From Nonomuraea polychroma (lineage in GTDB: Bacteria > Actinomycetota > Actinomycetes > Streptosporangiales > Streptosporangiaceae): a stretch of 64,000 nt of DNA. The stretch lies in contig NZ_SAUN01000001.1 of NCBI RefSeq assembly GCF_004011505.1, forward strand, positions 4,960,001-5,024,000, given 5' to 3'. Position 1 is the stretch's first letter, and every line of letters starts with the position of its first letter. Both the position numbers and the translations under genes were made by a program. The notes below the pieces were generated by a model, which worked only from the letters and a program-made list of their open reading frames with translations, was not told where the DNA came from and searched no databases. This document shows positions 1 to 8,076 of the stretch, one piece after another.

Positions 1-12
1 CATGAACGTCTC

Positions 13-657
13 ATGTCCGCCCACTGCGAGGAGCTGACCCCGACCGTGCCCCGCCCCCACGCTCCCCTGCTCTCCCGCGACCAGATCACCGCCGCGGCGC
101 TCCGCCAGATCGACGAGACCGGCGCGCTGTCGATGCCGAAACTTGCCGCGACGCTGAACGTCAGCGTCTCGTCGATCTACCACCACTTCGCGAGCGGCCG
201 GGAAGAGGTCATCGAAGGCATCCGCGGACTGCTGACCCGCGAGATGGCCGAACCGCTCGATCAGGCCATGGACTGGCGCGAGTACACCGAGCAGTGGGCC
301 CGCCGCTACCGGTCGGCCTTCGCGCGGCACCCGCACGTGGTGCCGCTGCTGACCCTCCAGACCGTCACGGCGCCGGAGACCTTGGCCGCCTACGAGTCAC
401 TGTCCACGGTGCTGCGGCGGGCCGGCTTCGCCGACGAGGACCTGCTGCATGTGGTCAGCGTCCTGGACTGCTTCATTCTCGGATCAGCCCTGGACGCCAG
501 CGCGCCGCTGGACGTCTGGGCCGACTCCGGCGACCCGGAGTCCGCCCTCAGCGCCGCGATCGCGGCGACCCGGACCCAGCCCGGCGATCGCTCCGAGCGC
601 TCCTTCGAGATCGGCCTGCGGATCCTCCTCACCGGACTGGCCGACCTCATTCACTAG
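13..657 (+). CDS. TetR-family transcriptional regulator
   Basis: This 214-residue protein is a TetR-type repressor. The N-terminal helix-turn-helix lies at about residues 22-65 (AAALRQIDETGALSMPKLAA, then VSVSSIYHHF), followed by an all-helical ligand-binding domain. It sits 37 bp upstream of the agmatine deiminase gene on the same strand, so it probably controls that pair; the effector may be agmatine or a related amine, which is inference. The first ATG is only 12 bases from the window edge, so its promoter and operator are outside and a slightly earlier start cannot be excluded. Confidence 0.85.
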   Translation: MSAHCEELTPTVPRPHAPLLSRDQITAAALRQIDETGALSMPKLAATLNVSVSSIYHHFASGREEVIEGIRGLLTREMAEPLDQAMDWREYTEQWARRYRSAFARHPHVVPLLTLQTVTAPETLAAYESLSTVLRRAGFADEDLLHVVSVLDCFILGSALDASAPLDVWADSGDPESALSAAIAATRTQPGDRSERSFEIGLRILLTGLADLIH

Positions 658-694
658 CCCCTCGTACGATCCACACCCGCAGGAGGAAACCCGC

Positions 695-1843
695 ATGCCG
701 GAAGAGACACCGCCCAGGACCGGCGAGCTCAATGCCGCCGGCGTCCCGCTCGAGGCGGCCGCGGAGTCTCTGCCGGCCATCACCAGGCAGACCGCGCCCG
801 GCGCCGGGGGCGACATCGCGCCCACGGGAACGGCGGGCACGAACGACCGCATGCCCGCCGAGTGGGCACCGCACGCCGGCACCTGGATGGCCTTCCCCAC
901 CCCGAACGCCACCTTCGGCGACGGGGCCGGGCTCGCCGCGGCCCGCGCGGCCTGGGCCACAGTCGCCAACACGATCGTGCGCTACGAGCCCGTCACCATG
1001 CTGATCAATCCTGGCGAGCGCACCGAACTGCTGGACCCGCGGATCTCCATCGTCGAGGTGCCGCTCGACGACGCCTGGCTGCGCGACAGCGGACCCACCT
1101 TCGTGCACACCGCGACGGGCGGGGTACGAGCCGTCGACTGGACGTTCAACGGCTGGGGCGCGCAGCCCTGGGCGACTTGGGACGACGACCGGCACCTGGC
1201 CCGGCGGATCGCCCGGCTGGCCGGCGTCCCGCACATCAGCTCGCCGCTGACCCAGGAAGGCGGCGGCTTCCACGTCGACGGCGCCGGAACGGTGCTGCTC
1301 ACGGAGACCGTACAGCGCGATCCTGACCGCAACCCCGGCTGGTCCCGCGAGCGGGTGGAGGCGGAGATCCACGCACGTCTCGGCACCAGCACCGCCATCT
1401 GGCTGCCACGGGGACTGACCGCCGACTACGGCGTGTTCGGCACCCGCGGACACGTCGACATCGTCGCCGCGTTCACCTGCCCCGGCACGGTCGTGGTGCA
1501 CACCCAGCCCGACCGTGGCCACCCGGATCACGAGGTGACCCGCGAGATCACCGAAATCCTCCGCGACAACCGGTTGGAGGTGATCGAACTGCTCGCACCC
1601 ACCGTCACCGAGGTGGACGGCGAACTGGCCGACTACTCCTACGTCAACCACTACGTCGCCAACGGCGTGGTCGTGGTCTGCGCGTTCGACGACCCGCGCG
1701 ACGCCGACGCCGCCCGCGTGCTCCGCCACGCCTATCCCGGCCGTGACGTCGTCCTGGTCGACGCCCGCGACATCTTCCGCTTCGGCGGCGGCATCCACTG
1801 CATCACCCAGCAACAGCCGATCGAGGAGACACGATGGAACTGA
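695..1843 (+). CDS. aguA: agmatine deiminase (peptidyl-arginine deiminase family)
   Basis: The enzyme converts agmatine to N-carbamoylputrescine plus ammonia in the cytoplasm, the first step of putrescine formation from decarboxylated arginine. It has 382 residues. Family motifs are visible: WLRDSGPTF, GGGFHVDGAG, and the C-terminal GGGIHCITQQ with the catalytic Cys at about residue 369. The start at 695 is preceded by a strong AGGAGG ribosome site; the frame is open further upstream but that part overlaps the TetR gene. The last 10 bp overlap the next gene, a hydrolase that completes the pathway, so the two are almost surely co-translated. The first 50 residues form a poorly conserved extension. 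Confidence 0.92.
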   Translation: MPEETPPRTGELNAAGVPLEAAAESLPAITRQTAPGAGGDIAPTGTAGTNDRMPAEWAPHAGTWMAFPTPNATFGDGAGLAAARAAWATVANTIVRYEPVTMLINPGERTELLDPRISIVEVPLDDAWLRDSGPTFVHTATGGVRAVDWTFNGWGAQPWATWDDDRHLARRIARLAGVPHISSPLTQEGGGFHVDGAGTVLLTETVQRDPDRNPGWSRERVEAEIHARLGTSTAIWLPRGLTADYGVFGTRGHVDIVAAFTCPGTVVVHTQPDRGHPDHEVTREITEILRDNRLEVIELLAPTVTEVDGELADYSYVNHYVANGVVVVCAFDDPRDADAARVLRHAYPGRDVVLVDARDIFRFGGGIHCITQQQPIEETRWN

Positions 1844-2760
1844 TCATCGCGCGACCGACCGGGTCGCCGGCCCGCGTCGACCCGCCGGTGCGGGGCACGC
1901 TCACCGTCGCGCTCGTGCAGACGCGCTGGCACGCCGATCCCGCAGAGCACCGGGAGGCGCTGCTCGACGGCATCCGGACCGCCGCCGGCGCCGGCGCCGA
2001 GGTCGTCTTCCTGCCCGAGCTGACCCTTTCCCGCTATCCTGCCGACACCCGGCCCACCGGTGACGCCACCGCTGCCGCCGAGGACCTCGAGAAGGGTCCG
2101 ACCTGCGCCTTCGCCCGGGACGCCGCCGCCGAGACCGGCGTACACGTGCACGCCTCGCTCTTCGAGCGCAGCCCGGGTGCGGACGGCCTGGGCTTCAACA
2201 CCGCGATCCTCCTCGCCCCGGACGGCACGCTGCTCGGCCGCCGCCGCAAGACCCACATTCCGCGGACGGCCGGATACTACGAGGACCACTATTTCCGGCC
2301 CGGACCGGCCGGACCGGAGGCGTACCGTCCGGTGGACCTGGCCGGCCGGGCCCGGATCGGCATGCCGACCTGCTGGGACGAATGGTTCCCCGAGGTCGCC
2401 CGGGCGTACGCGCTCGCGGGAGCGGACGTCATCGCCTACCCGACCGCGATCGGCTCCGAGCCCGACCACCCCGATTTCGACACCGCTCCGCTGTGGCGGC
2501 AGGTCATCGTCGGCAACGGCATCGCGAACGGCACCTTCATGGTGGTGCCCAATCGCTGGGGGGAGGAGGGCCTGATCACGTTCTACGGCCACTCCTTCAT
2601 CTCCGACCCCTACGGACGGGTGCTCGCCGAGGCCCCGCGCGCCGGTGACGCCGTCCTGGTCGCCGCGCTCGACCTCGACCAGCGTCGCGACTGGCTGACG
2701 CTGTTCCCTTTCCTCGAGACCCGCCGGCCCGACACCTACGAGACGCTCACCAGCAGTTAG
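1834..2760 (+). CDS. aguB: N-carbamoylputrescine amidase (carbon-nitrogen hydrolase)
   Basis: A 308-residue nitrilase-superfamily amidase expected to hydrolyse N-carbamoylputrescine to putrescine, CO2 and ammonia. The Glu-Lys-Cys triad is visible: Glu62 in FLPELTLS, Lys139 in RRRKTHIP, and Cys180 in MPTCWDEWFPE. The WDEWFPE context is typical of the AguB branch. The ATG overlaps the end of aguA by 10 bp, which supports translational coupling and the substrate assignment. The gene ends at a TAG that itself overlaps the debris described for the next interval. Confidence 0.9.
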   Translation: MELIIARPTGSPARVDPPVRGTLTVALVQTRWHADPAEHREALLDGIRTAAGAGAEVVFLPELTLSRYPADTRPTGDATAAAEDLEKGPTCAFARDAAAETGVHVHASLFERSPGADGLGFNTAILLAPDGTLLGRRRKTHIPRTAGYYEDHYFRPGPAGPEAYRPVDLAGRARIGMPTCWDEWFPEVARAYALAGADVIAYPTAIGSEPDHPDFDTAPLWRQVIVGNGIANGTFMVVPNRWGEEGLITFYGHSFISDPYGRVLAEAPRAGDAVLVAALDLDQRRDWLTLFPFLETRRPDTYETLTSS

Positions 2761-2955
2761 GAGACTTCCTCGAGGACGTCGCGCACGCGCTGGAGCATGG
2801 CGAACCGCTCCGCGACTCAACCCCGGCGTCACACCGGAGGGCGACCTGGACTGGACCTACTGACGCACGACGAACAGCCAGCACAAGAGGCAGATCGTCG
2901 CCACAGCTGTGCGCATACTGGACGCCGAAGGACAAGTGATCGAGATGGAGAGCAC
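2757..2955. pseudogene. scar of three truncated genes
   Basis: This interval carries pieces of at least three reading frames with the strict G/C third-position pattern of real genes here. On the minus strand a short frame ends in ERFAMLQRVRDVLEEVS and a TAA at 2757-2759. On the plus strand a frame ends NPGVTPEGDLDWTY with TGA near 2870. Directly after it, QHKRQIVATAVRILDAEG (about 2885-2935) resembles the first helix of a TetR protein, out of frame with a plausible upstream start (THDEQP). None is long enough to function. It reads as a deletion or rearrangement junction; family identities of the first two pieces are unknown. Confidence 0.5.
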
Positions 2956-3378
2956 GTGCGAGAGCCCGGCGCGCCGTTGTGGGGAATGACCCCTGAGCAG
3001 GCCGCGACGCTGAGCGCCGTCGTGGACACGATCGTCCCTGCCGACGAGTACCCGAGCGGCACCGAGGCCGGTGTGCTCGATTATCTGGAGGGGCGGTTCG
3101 ACCTGCGCGAGCACTATGCGGCGGGCTTGGACGCCGTCGAGGCCGAGGCGCGAGAGAGGTACGGCGGGCAATTCCCCGTGCTCCCGTACGAGCGGCGCGA
3201 GGCGCTGCTGCGGGACGTGGAGGCCGGCGAGACCCGCACGCCGTGGCCGTTCGACGCGACGGTGTTCGTGAGCACGGTGGTGGGCCACGTCATGGAGGGT
3301 TTCTACGGCGACCCGGGCAACGGCGGCAACCGCGACGCCGTCTCCTGGCGGATGATCGGGTTCGAGGTGAGCGAATGA
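2956..3378 (+). CDS. gluconate 2-dehydrogenase subunit 3-like protein (GMC dehydrogenase small subunit)
   Basis: A 140-residue protein of the family that accompanies membrane-associated GMC flavoprotein dehydrogenases. The signature end FYGDPGNGGNRDAVSWRMIG matches the conserved Gly-Asp-x-x-x-Gly-Gly-Asn pattern. Family members usually carry a Tat signal; none is present here, and an ATG at 2986 could also serve as start. GTG 2956 was chosen because GGAG lies just upstream. The large flavoprotein subunit follows on the same strand after a tandem repeat, so the two probably form one enzyme. The substrate is unknown. Confidence 0.75.
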   Translation: MREPGAPLWGMTPEQAATLSAVVDTIVPADEYPSGTEAGVLDYLEGRFDLREHYAAGLDAVEAEARERYGGQFPVLPYERREALLRDVEAGETRTPWPFDATVFVSTVVGHVMEGFYGDPGNGGNRDAVSWRMIGFEVSE

Positions 3379-3490
3379 TCGGGTCCGGTGCGCGGGTGAT
3401 CAGGTGAGGTACGCGGGTGATCAGGCGAGGTACGCGGGTGATCAGGCGAGGTACGCGGATGATCGGGCGAGGTACGCGGGTGATCGGGCG
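3365..3490 (+). repeat. 21-bp tandem repeat, four good copies plus two degenerate
   Basis: Four near-identical 21-bp units run from 3407 to 3490, each starting AGGTACGCGG and differing at one to three positions. Two degenerate units (3365-3406) precede them; the first includes the stop codon of the small-subunit gene, so the repeat seems to have grown from that gene's end. The unit is a multiple of three and stays open in the frame of the downstream GMC gene, giving a repeated RYAGDQA heptapeptide if translated. Confidence 0.9.
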
Positions 3491-3505
3491 AGAGGCGTGC
3501 GGCTG

Positions 3506-5134
3506 ATGCGGGTGGACGCGGTCGTGATCGGATCGGGCGCCGGGGGCGGGGTCGCCGCCGCGGTGCTCGCCGAGGCCGGCAAGCAGGTGGTCGTGCTGGA
3601 ACGCGGCCGCGACCTCACGTACGAGCAGATCGGCCGCGACCACCTCCGCAACCACCGCATCACCCGCTACCCCCACCGCTCCGGGCCGGACTACGAGGAC
3701 GGCCCGCGGGTCTTCGTCGACGCGGCGGGCCACGAGCATGTCGTGCGGGCACACGAGCCGGGCTTCCACGGCAACGCCACGCTGGTCGGCGGCGGCACGC
3801 GGCTCTACGGGGCCCAGGCGTGGCGGTTCCTGCCCGCCGACTTCGCCATGGCGAGCACGTACGGCGTCCCCGCGGGGAGCAGCCTCGCCGACTGGCCCAT
3901 CGGCTACGACGACCTCGCGCCCTCCTACGAGCGCGCCGAGTGGGAGATCGGAGTCTGCGGCGACCACCAGGCGAGCAGCCGTCACTGGACGCGCGCCAAG
4001 CCGTACCCGATGCCCCCGCTTCCGGAGGGACCGCAAGGCAGAGCCCTGCGCGGGGGCGCGGCCGCCCTCGGCTGGGACGTGCTGCCGGTGCCCTTGCTGA
4101 TCAACTCGGTGCCGTACGCGGGACGGCCCGCGTGCACCCGCTGCCGGCACTGTGTCGGCTTCGCCTGCCAGGTGGAGGCGAAGAACGGCACGCACAACAC
4201 GGTGCTGAGCCGCGCGCTCGCCACCGGCCGCGCCCGGCTGCTGCCGGAGGCGGTCGCCGAACGGGTCGAATGCGATCCCGCCGGCCGGGTCACCGGCGTC
4301 CGCTGGGTGGACCGGTCGGGGGCGCGCCACGTCGTCGAGGCCGAGGTCGTGGTCTGCGCGGCCGGTGCGATCGAGACCGCGCGGCTGCTGCAGAACTCAC
4401 CGACCCGGCGCGAGCCGTACGGGCTGGGCAACAACCACGATCAGGTGGGGCGGCACGTGCAGGGCCACGCCTACGCGTGGGCTCTGGGCGAGATGCCCGA
4501 GCCCGTGTACGACGGGCTCGGGCCCGGCGTCTCGCTCGCGACGCTGGACTTCGCGCACCACAACGACGGGGTCGTCGGCGGGGCGATGCTCGCCGACGAG
4601 TTCACCGTGCTGCCCATCGCCTTCTGGGCCGGCAATCTGCCCCCTGACGTGCCCCGCTGGGGCATGGAGAACAAGCGGTACATCCGCGAGAACTACCGCC
4701 GCGTCATGCGGGTGGGCGGGCCGGTCCAGGAGATCCCCAGCCCGCACGCGAGGACGCGGCTCGACCGCCACGTGCGCGACCGGTGGGGCATCCCGGTCGC
4801 CCGCCTGTCCGGCACGACCCATCCGGAGACCGTGCGTACGGCCTCCTACATCGCCGGCCGGGCCCGCGAATGGCTGCTCGCCTCGGGCGCGCGGCGGACG
4901 TGGACGGAGCCGGCTCGCCTGGCCCTGTACGCGGGACAGCACCAGTCGGGAACCTGCCGGATGGGCGACGACGAGCGGACGTCGGTCGTGGATCGATGGG
5001 GCCGGGTCCACGGCCACGACAACCTCTACGTCATGGACGCCTCCGTGCACGTCACCAACGGCGCCGTCAACCCCGTGCTGACGATCATGGCCCTGGCGTT
5101 CCGGGCGGCCGAGCGCCTCTGCGCCACATGGTGA
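3506..5134 (+). CDS. GMC-family FAD-dependent oxidoreductase (dehydrogenase large subunit)
   Basis: A 542-residue flavoprotein of the glucose-methanol-choline family. The dinucleotide-binding motif VVIGSGAGGGVAAAVLAEAG starts at residue 5. HQSGTCRMG and the C-terminal DASVHVTNGAVNPVLTIMA hold the usual GMC signature and active-site histidine region. A Cys cluster (CTRCRHCVGFAC, about residue 212) resembles that of gluconate/sorbitol-type dehydrogenases. The start at ATG 3506 has GAGAGG about 10 nt upstream; longer starts would translate the repeat. It pairs with the preceding small subunit and oxidises an unidentified alcohol or sugar. Confidence 0.85.
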   Translation: MRVDAVVIGSGAGGGVAAAVLAEAGKQVVVLERGRDLTYEQIGRDHLRNHRITRYPHRSGPDYEDGPRVFVDAAGHEHVVRAHEPGFHGNATLVGGGTRLYGAQAWRFLPADFAMASTYGVPAGSSLADWPIGYDDLAPSYERAEWEIGVCGDHQASSRHWTRAKPYPMPPLPEGPQGRALRGGAAALGWDVLPVPLLINSVPYAGRPACTRCRHCVGFACQVEAKNGTHNTVLSRALATGRARLLPEAVAERVECDPAGRVTGVRWVDRSGARHVVEAEVVVCAAGAIETARLLQNSPTRREPYGLGNNHDQVGRHVQGHAYAWALGEMPEPVYDGLGPGVSLATLDFAHHNDGVVGGAMLADEFTVLPIAFWAGNLPPDVPRWGMENKRYIRENYRRVMRVGGPVQEIPSPHARTRLDRHVRDRWGIPVARLSGTTHPETVRTASYIAGRAREWLLASGARRTWTEPARLALYAGQHQSGTCRMGDDERTSVVDRWGRVHGHDNLYVMDASVHVTNGAVNPVLTIMALAFRAAERLCATW

Positions 5135-5145
5135 CCCTCATAGCA

Positions 5146-5172
5146 GAACGGAATTATTCGTTCCCGTATACT
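5146..5172 (+). promoter_or_regulatory. promoter with candidate TetR operator, leaderless start
   Basis: A good -10 hexamer TATACT lies at 5167-5172, only 7 nt before the ATG at 5180, so the transcript probably starts at or near the start codon. An inverted repeat GAACG-N8-CGTTC (5146-5150 / 5159-5163) covers the spacer just upstream of the -10 and could be the autoregulatory operator of the TetR gene that follows. No good -35 is visible. Confidence 0.5.
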
Positions 5173-5179
5173 GAAGGGT

Positions 5180-5818
5180 ATGACCACCACTCCCATGAGC
5201 GGCCGCAAGGCGCAGGCCGCGCGTAACGACGAGCTGATCCTCCAGGCGGCCCGGGCGGTCTTCACCGCCGATCCCGGTGCCCCCATCGCGGCCGTGGCCG
5301 AGAAGGCGGGTGTCGGGATCAGCGCACTCTATCGCCGTTATCCCAGCAAGGAAGCCCTTCTGCAGAAGTTGTGCGGCGACGGGCTCGAGCTCTACATCGA
5401 GGTGACCGAGCGGGCGCTGGCCGACGACGGCGAGCCGTGGGAGGCGTTCGCGGGGTATCTTCGCGGCATCGTGGACGCCGACACCAACTCGCTGACGATC
5501 AAGCTGGCGGGGACGTTCCAGCCGACGGAGGAGCTGGGCCGGCTGGCGGTCAGGGCCGGGTCCCTGGCCACCGAGATCCACCACCGGGCGGTTCAGGCCG
5601 GCGTGTTGCGGCCGGACGTGACGCCGGCGGACATCGCGCTGCTGTTCGAGCAGATCGCCTCGATCAAGCTCGGCGACGAGGAACGCACCACGCAGCTACG
5701 CCACCGCTACCTGACACTCGTCATGGACTCGCTGCGCGTGCCGCCGGCCCACCGGGAGCTGCCGGGGCCGCCGCCGGAGGACGGGGAGCTGTCGGCCCGC
5801 TGGTGGCAGCCGTCCTAG
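5180..5818 (+). CDS. TetR-family transcriptional regulator
   Basis: A 212-residue TetR-type repressor. The helix-turn-helix spans about residues 14-58, ending GVGISALYRRYPSKEALLQ. The remainder is helical, and the C-terminal 20 residues are Pro/Glu-rich. It follows the GMC gene by 45 bp but has its own promoter, with a short inverted repeat suggesting autorepression. Targets may be the dehydrogenase operon; this is inference from adjacency only. Confidence 0.85.
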   Translation: MTTTPMSGRKAQAARNDELILQAARAVFTADPGAPIAAVAEKAGVGISALYRRYPSKEALLQKLCGDGLELYIEVTERALADDGEPWEAFAGYLRGIVDADTNSLTIKLAGTFQPTEELGRLAVRAGSLATEIHHRAVQAGVLRPDVTPADIALLFEQIASIKLGDEERTTQLRHRYLTLVMDSLRVPPAHRELPGPPPEDGELSARWWQPS

Positions 5819-5916
5819 TCGTCGCCGCCCGTCCAGTGAAGCAGGTACGACATCACGAAACCGAGCAACCCGGTCACCCCGGCCGCCACGGTCACCGCCA
5901 GGCCCAGTGCGGACAC
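5815..5916 (-). other. possible 33-residue membrane peptide or gene remnant
   Basis: Downstream of the CitE-like gene on the same strand is a short open frame with G/C-ending codons. It encodes a hydrophobic stretch (LGLAVTVAAGVTGLLGFVMS) and a tail ending HWTGGDD. The frame extends upstream to the end of the CitE-like gene without a start codon except GTG at 5916. It may be a small membrane protein or the broken 3' end of a larger one; nothing else occupies 5819-5981. Confidence 0.25.
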
Positions 5917-5981
5917 GGCGCCCGGTTCCAGGCCGGACCGCCGGTACCGCCCCAGTGCGAGGCGGGTTTCGACGAGCTCGG

Positions 5982-6824
5982 CTATGCCTCGTCGGCGAGT
6001 TGCCGGGCCAGGGCCACGGTGCGGCGGGCCCGGGCGACGATCGGGGCGTCCGCGAAGCGGCCGTCGGGCAGCGCGACCGCGCCGAGCCCCGCCCGCTCAG
6101 CCTGTTCGGCCGCCTCGACGATCTCGGCGGCCCTGGCCGCCTCCTCGTCGGTGGGGCGGAACGCCCGCCTGATCGCCGGGATCTGGCGCGGGTGGATGGC
6201 GGTCCTGCCGAACAGGCCGAGCGCGCGGCCCGCCCGGCAGGAGGCGATGAGCCCGGCCTCGTCCGTGACGTGCGGGTAGACGGACAGGGGAACCGGGGGC
6301 AGGCCGGCCGCGCCGGCGGCGAGCACGACCTGCAGCCTGAGGTGGTTCATGGCGCTCTCGTCGCTGATGGACAGCTCGGCCGCCAGGTCCTGCTCGCCGA
6401 GCGCGACGCCGGCGACGCACGGGTGCGCGGCGATGTCCCGGGCGGCGACGATCCCGGCCGCCGACTCCAGCAGCGCGTACGCGGGCACGCCGGTGATCGC
6501 GTCCAGCACGGCGACCGACTCCACCTTGGGCACCCGCACGGCGTCGGCCAGCTCGCCCACCGCCGCGAGGTCGGCCTGCCCGCGCTCGGTGGCCAGGTCG
6601 TTGATCCGCACGTGCACAGGGACGTCGGCCGTCCGCGCACGCAGGTAGGCGACGGCGTTGGCGCGGGCCTCGTCCTTGCGCGCGGGCGCGACCGCGTCCT
6701 CCAGATCGATGATGACGACGTCGGCGCCGGACGCGACGGCCTTGGCGAAGCGCTCGGGCCGGTCGCCGGGGACGTACAGCCAGGTCACGGGCAACCGGGT
6801 CAGGGCGCTGGGGGGCACGGTCAC
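5982..6824 (-). CDS. HpcH/HpaI aldolase / CitE-family lyase
   Basis: A 280-residue CitE-like beta/alpha-barrel enzyme. Members cleave or form C-C bonds in acyl-CoA substrates such as citramalyl-, malyl- or citryl-CoA with Mg2+. Visible signatures are LYVPGDRPERFAKA, VIIDLEDAVAPA with the metal-binding acidic residue, the RVPKVES strand and GRTAIHPRQIP. Its GTG start overlaps the stop of the upstream CoA-transferase gene by 4 bp (GTGA), so the two are coupled. A CoA-transferase supplying a CoA ester that this lyase splits is a sensible inference; the natural substrate is unknown. Confidence 0.85.
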   Translation of the reverse strand: MTVPPSALTRLPVTWLYVPGDRPERFAKAVASGADVVIIDLEDAVAPARKDEARANAVAYLRARTADVPVHVRINDLATERGQADLAAVGELADAVRVPKVESVAVLDAITGVPAYALLESAAGIVAARDIAAHPCVAGVALGEQDLAAELSISDESAMNHLRLQVVLAAGAAGLPPVPLSVYPHVTDEAGLIASCRAGRALGLFGRTAIHPRQIPAIRRAFRPTDEEAARAAEIVEAAEQAERAGLGAVALPDGRFADAPIVARARRTVALARQLADEA

Positions 6825-8008
6825 GCGATCACCCCGGCCTCGCGCAGCGCGGCGATGCGCTCGCCCGAGTAGTCCAGCTCGGCGAGCACCTCGTCGGTGT
6901 CCCGGCCGAGCGGCCGCCCCGCCCAGCGGACCTCGCCGGGCGTGTCCGAGAGCCGGAACAGGACGTTCTGCACGGTGACCGATCCGAGCTCCTCGTCGGG
7001 CAGCTCGACGAACGTGCCGAGCGCCGCGTACTGGGGGTCTTCTGCGATGTCGGTCACGTCGTAGACGGGCGCGACCGCGGCCTGGACCTCCTCGAAGCGG
7101 GCGATCACCTCGGCGGCGTCGCGCTCGGCGATCCAGGAGCCGACGGCCTCGTCCAGCTCGTCCACGTGCTGCACCCGGCCGTGGCCGGTGGCGAACCACG
7201 GCTGCTCGACCAGGTCGGGCCGGCCGACGAGCGTGACGACGCGCTCGGCGATGGGCTGGGCGCTGGTGGAGATCGCCAGCCAGCGGCCGTCGCGGGTGCG
7301 GTACGTGTTGCGCGGGGCGTTGCTGCTGGAGCGGTTGCCGGTGCGCCGCGGCACGAGGCCGAGGGCCTTGTACGCGGTCATCTGCGGTCCCAGCAGGCCC
7401 AGGATGGGCTCGATGATCGCCATGTCGATCACCTGGCCGCGTCCGGTGCGTTCGCGCGCGTGCAGCGCCACCATGATCGCGTACGACATGGCGAGGCCCG
7501 CGATGCCGTCGGCGAGGGCCAGCGGCGGCAGCGTGGGCGGCCCGTCGGGTTGCCCTGTCATGGCCGCGAACCCGCTCATGGCCTCGGCCAGCGTCCCGAA
7601 TCCCGGCTGCCTGGCCATCGGCCCGCTCTGCCCGAACCCCGTCATCCGGGCCACGATCAGCCGCGGGTTGAGCTTCATGAGCTCCTCGGGGGCGAGGTTC
7701 CAGCGCTCCAGGGTGCCGGGGCGGAAGTTCTCGATCAGCACGTCGGAGCCTTCGGCCAGGCGGCGCAGGATCTCCTGCCCCTCGTGCCTGGACAGGTCGA
7801 CGGCCGCGGTGCGCTTGTTGCGCGAAAGGGTCTTCCACCACAGGCCCACGCCGTTCACGGAGGCGCCGTGGCCGCGCGACGGGTCGCCGCGCCGGGGATG
7901 CTCGATCTTGATCACGTCGGCGCCGAAGTCGCCGAGCATCATCGCGGCGGAGGGACCGGCGAACAACGTCGCCGCGTCGATGATCCGAAGGTCGGCGAGG
8001 CTCGTCAT
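6821..8008 (-). CDS. CaiB/BaiF family (type III) CoA-transferase
   Basis: A 395-residue family III CoA-transferase. The N-terminal part has LADLRIIDAATLFAGPSAAM, DFGADVIKIEHP and a GDPSRGHG region; an Asp downstream (about residue 168) is the usual acyl carrier. The chosen ATG 8008 begins MTSLADLRI, matching where homologues start; an earlier in-frame ATG at 8044 would run through the promoter region. It is transcribed away from an FCD GntR regulator and shares an operon with a CitE-like lyase, which suggests degradation of an organic acid via its CoA ester. Confidence 0.88.
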   Translation of the reverse strand: MTSLADLRIIDAATLFAGPSAAMMLGDFGADVIKIEHPRRGDPSRGHGASVNGVGLWWKTLSRNKRTAAVDLSRHEGQEILRRLAEGSDVLIENFRPGTLERWNLAPEELMKLNPRLIVARMTGFGQSGPMARQPGFGTLAEAMSGFAAMTGQPDGPPTLPPLALADGIAGLAMSYAIMVALHARERTGRGQVIDMAIIEPILGLLGPQMTAYKALGLVPRRTGNRSSSNAPRNTYRTRDGRWLAISTSAQPIAERVVTLVGRPDLVEQPWFATGHGRVQHVDELDEAVGSWIAERDAAEVIARFEEVQAAVAPVYDVTDIAEDPQYAALGTFVELPDEELGSVTVQNVLFRLSDTPGEVRWAGRPLGRDTDEVLAELDYSGERIAALREAGVIA

Positions 8009-8076
8009 GGGTATGTAACTTATAAGAAATATGTCATAGGTCAACCGATGTGACTGTTTTACGAGACACTGGGGAT
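8009..8076. promoter_or_regulatory. divergent promoter region with AT-rich palindrome
   Basis: The 68-bp space between the CoA-transferase and GntR genes is much more AT-rich than its surroundings. It contains the perfect 8-bp palindrome CTTATAAG at 8019-8026, flanked by TATG (8012) and CATA (8034) in mirror position. This is a likely operator for the FCD-type GntR regulator acting on both genes. The exact half-sites cannot be fixed from sequence alone. Confidence 0.4.
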
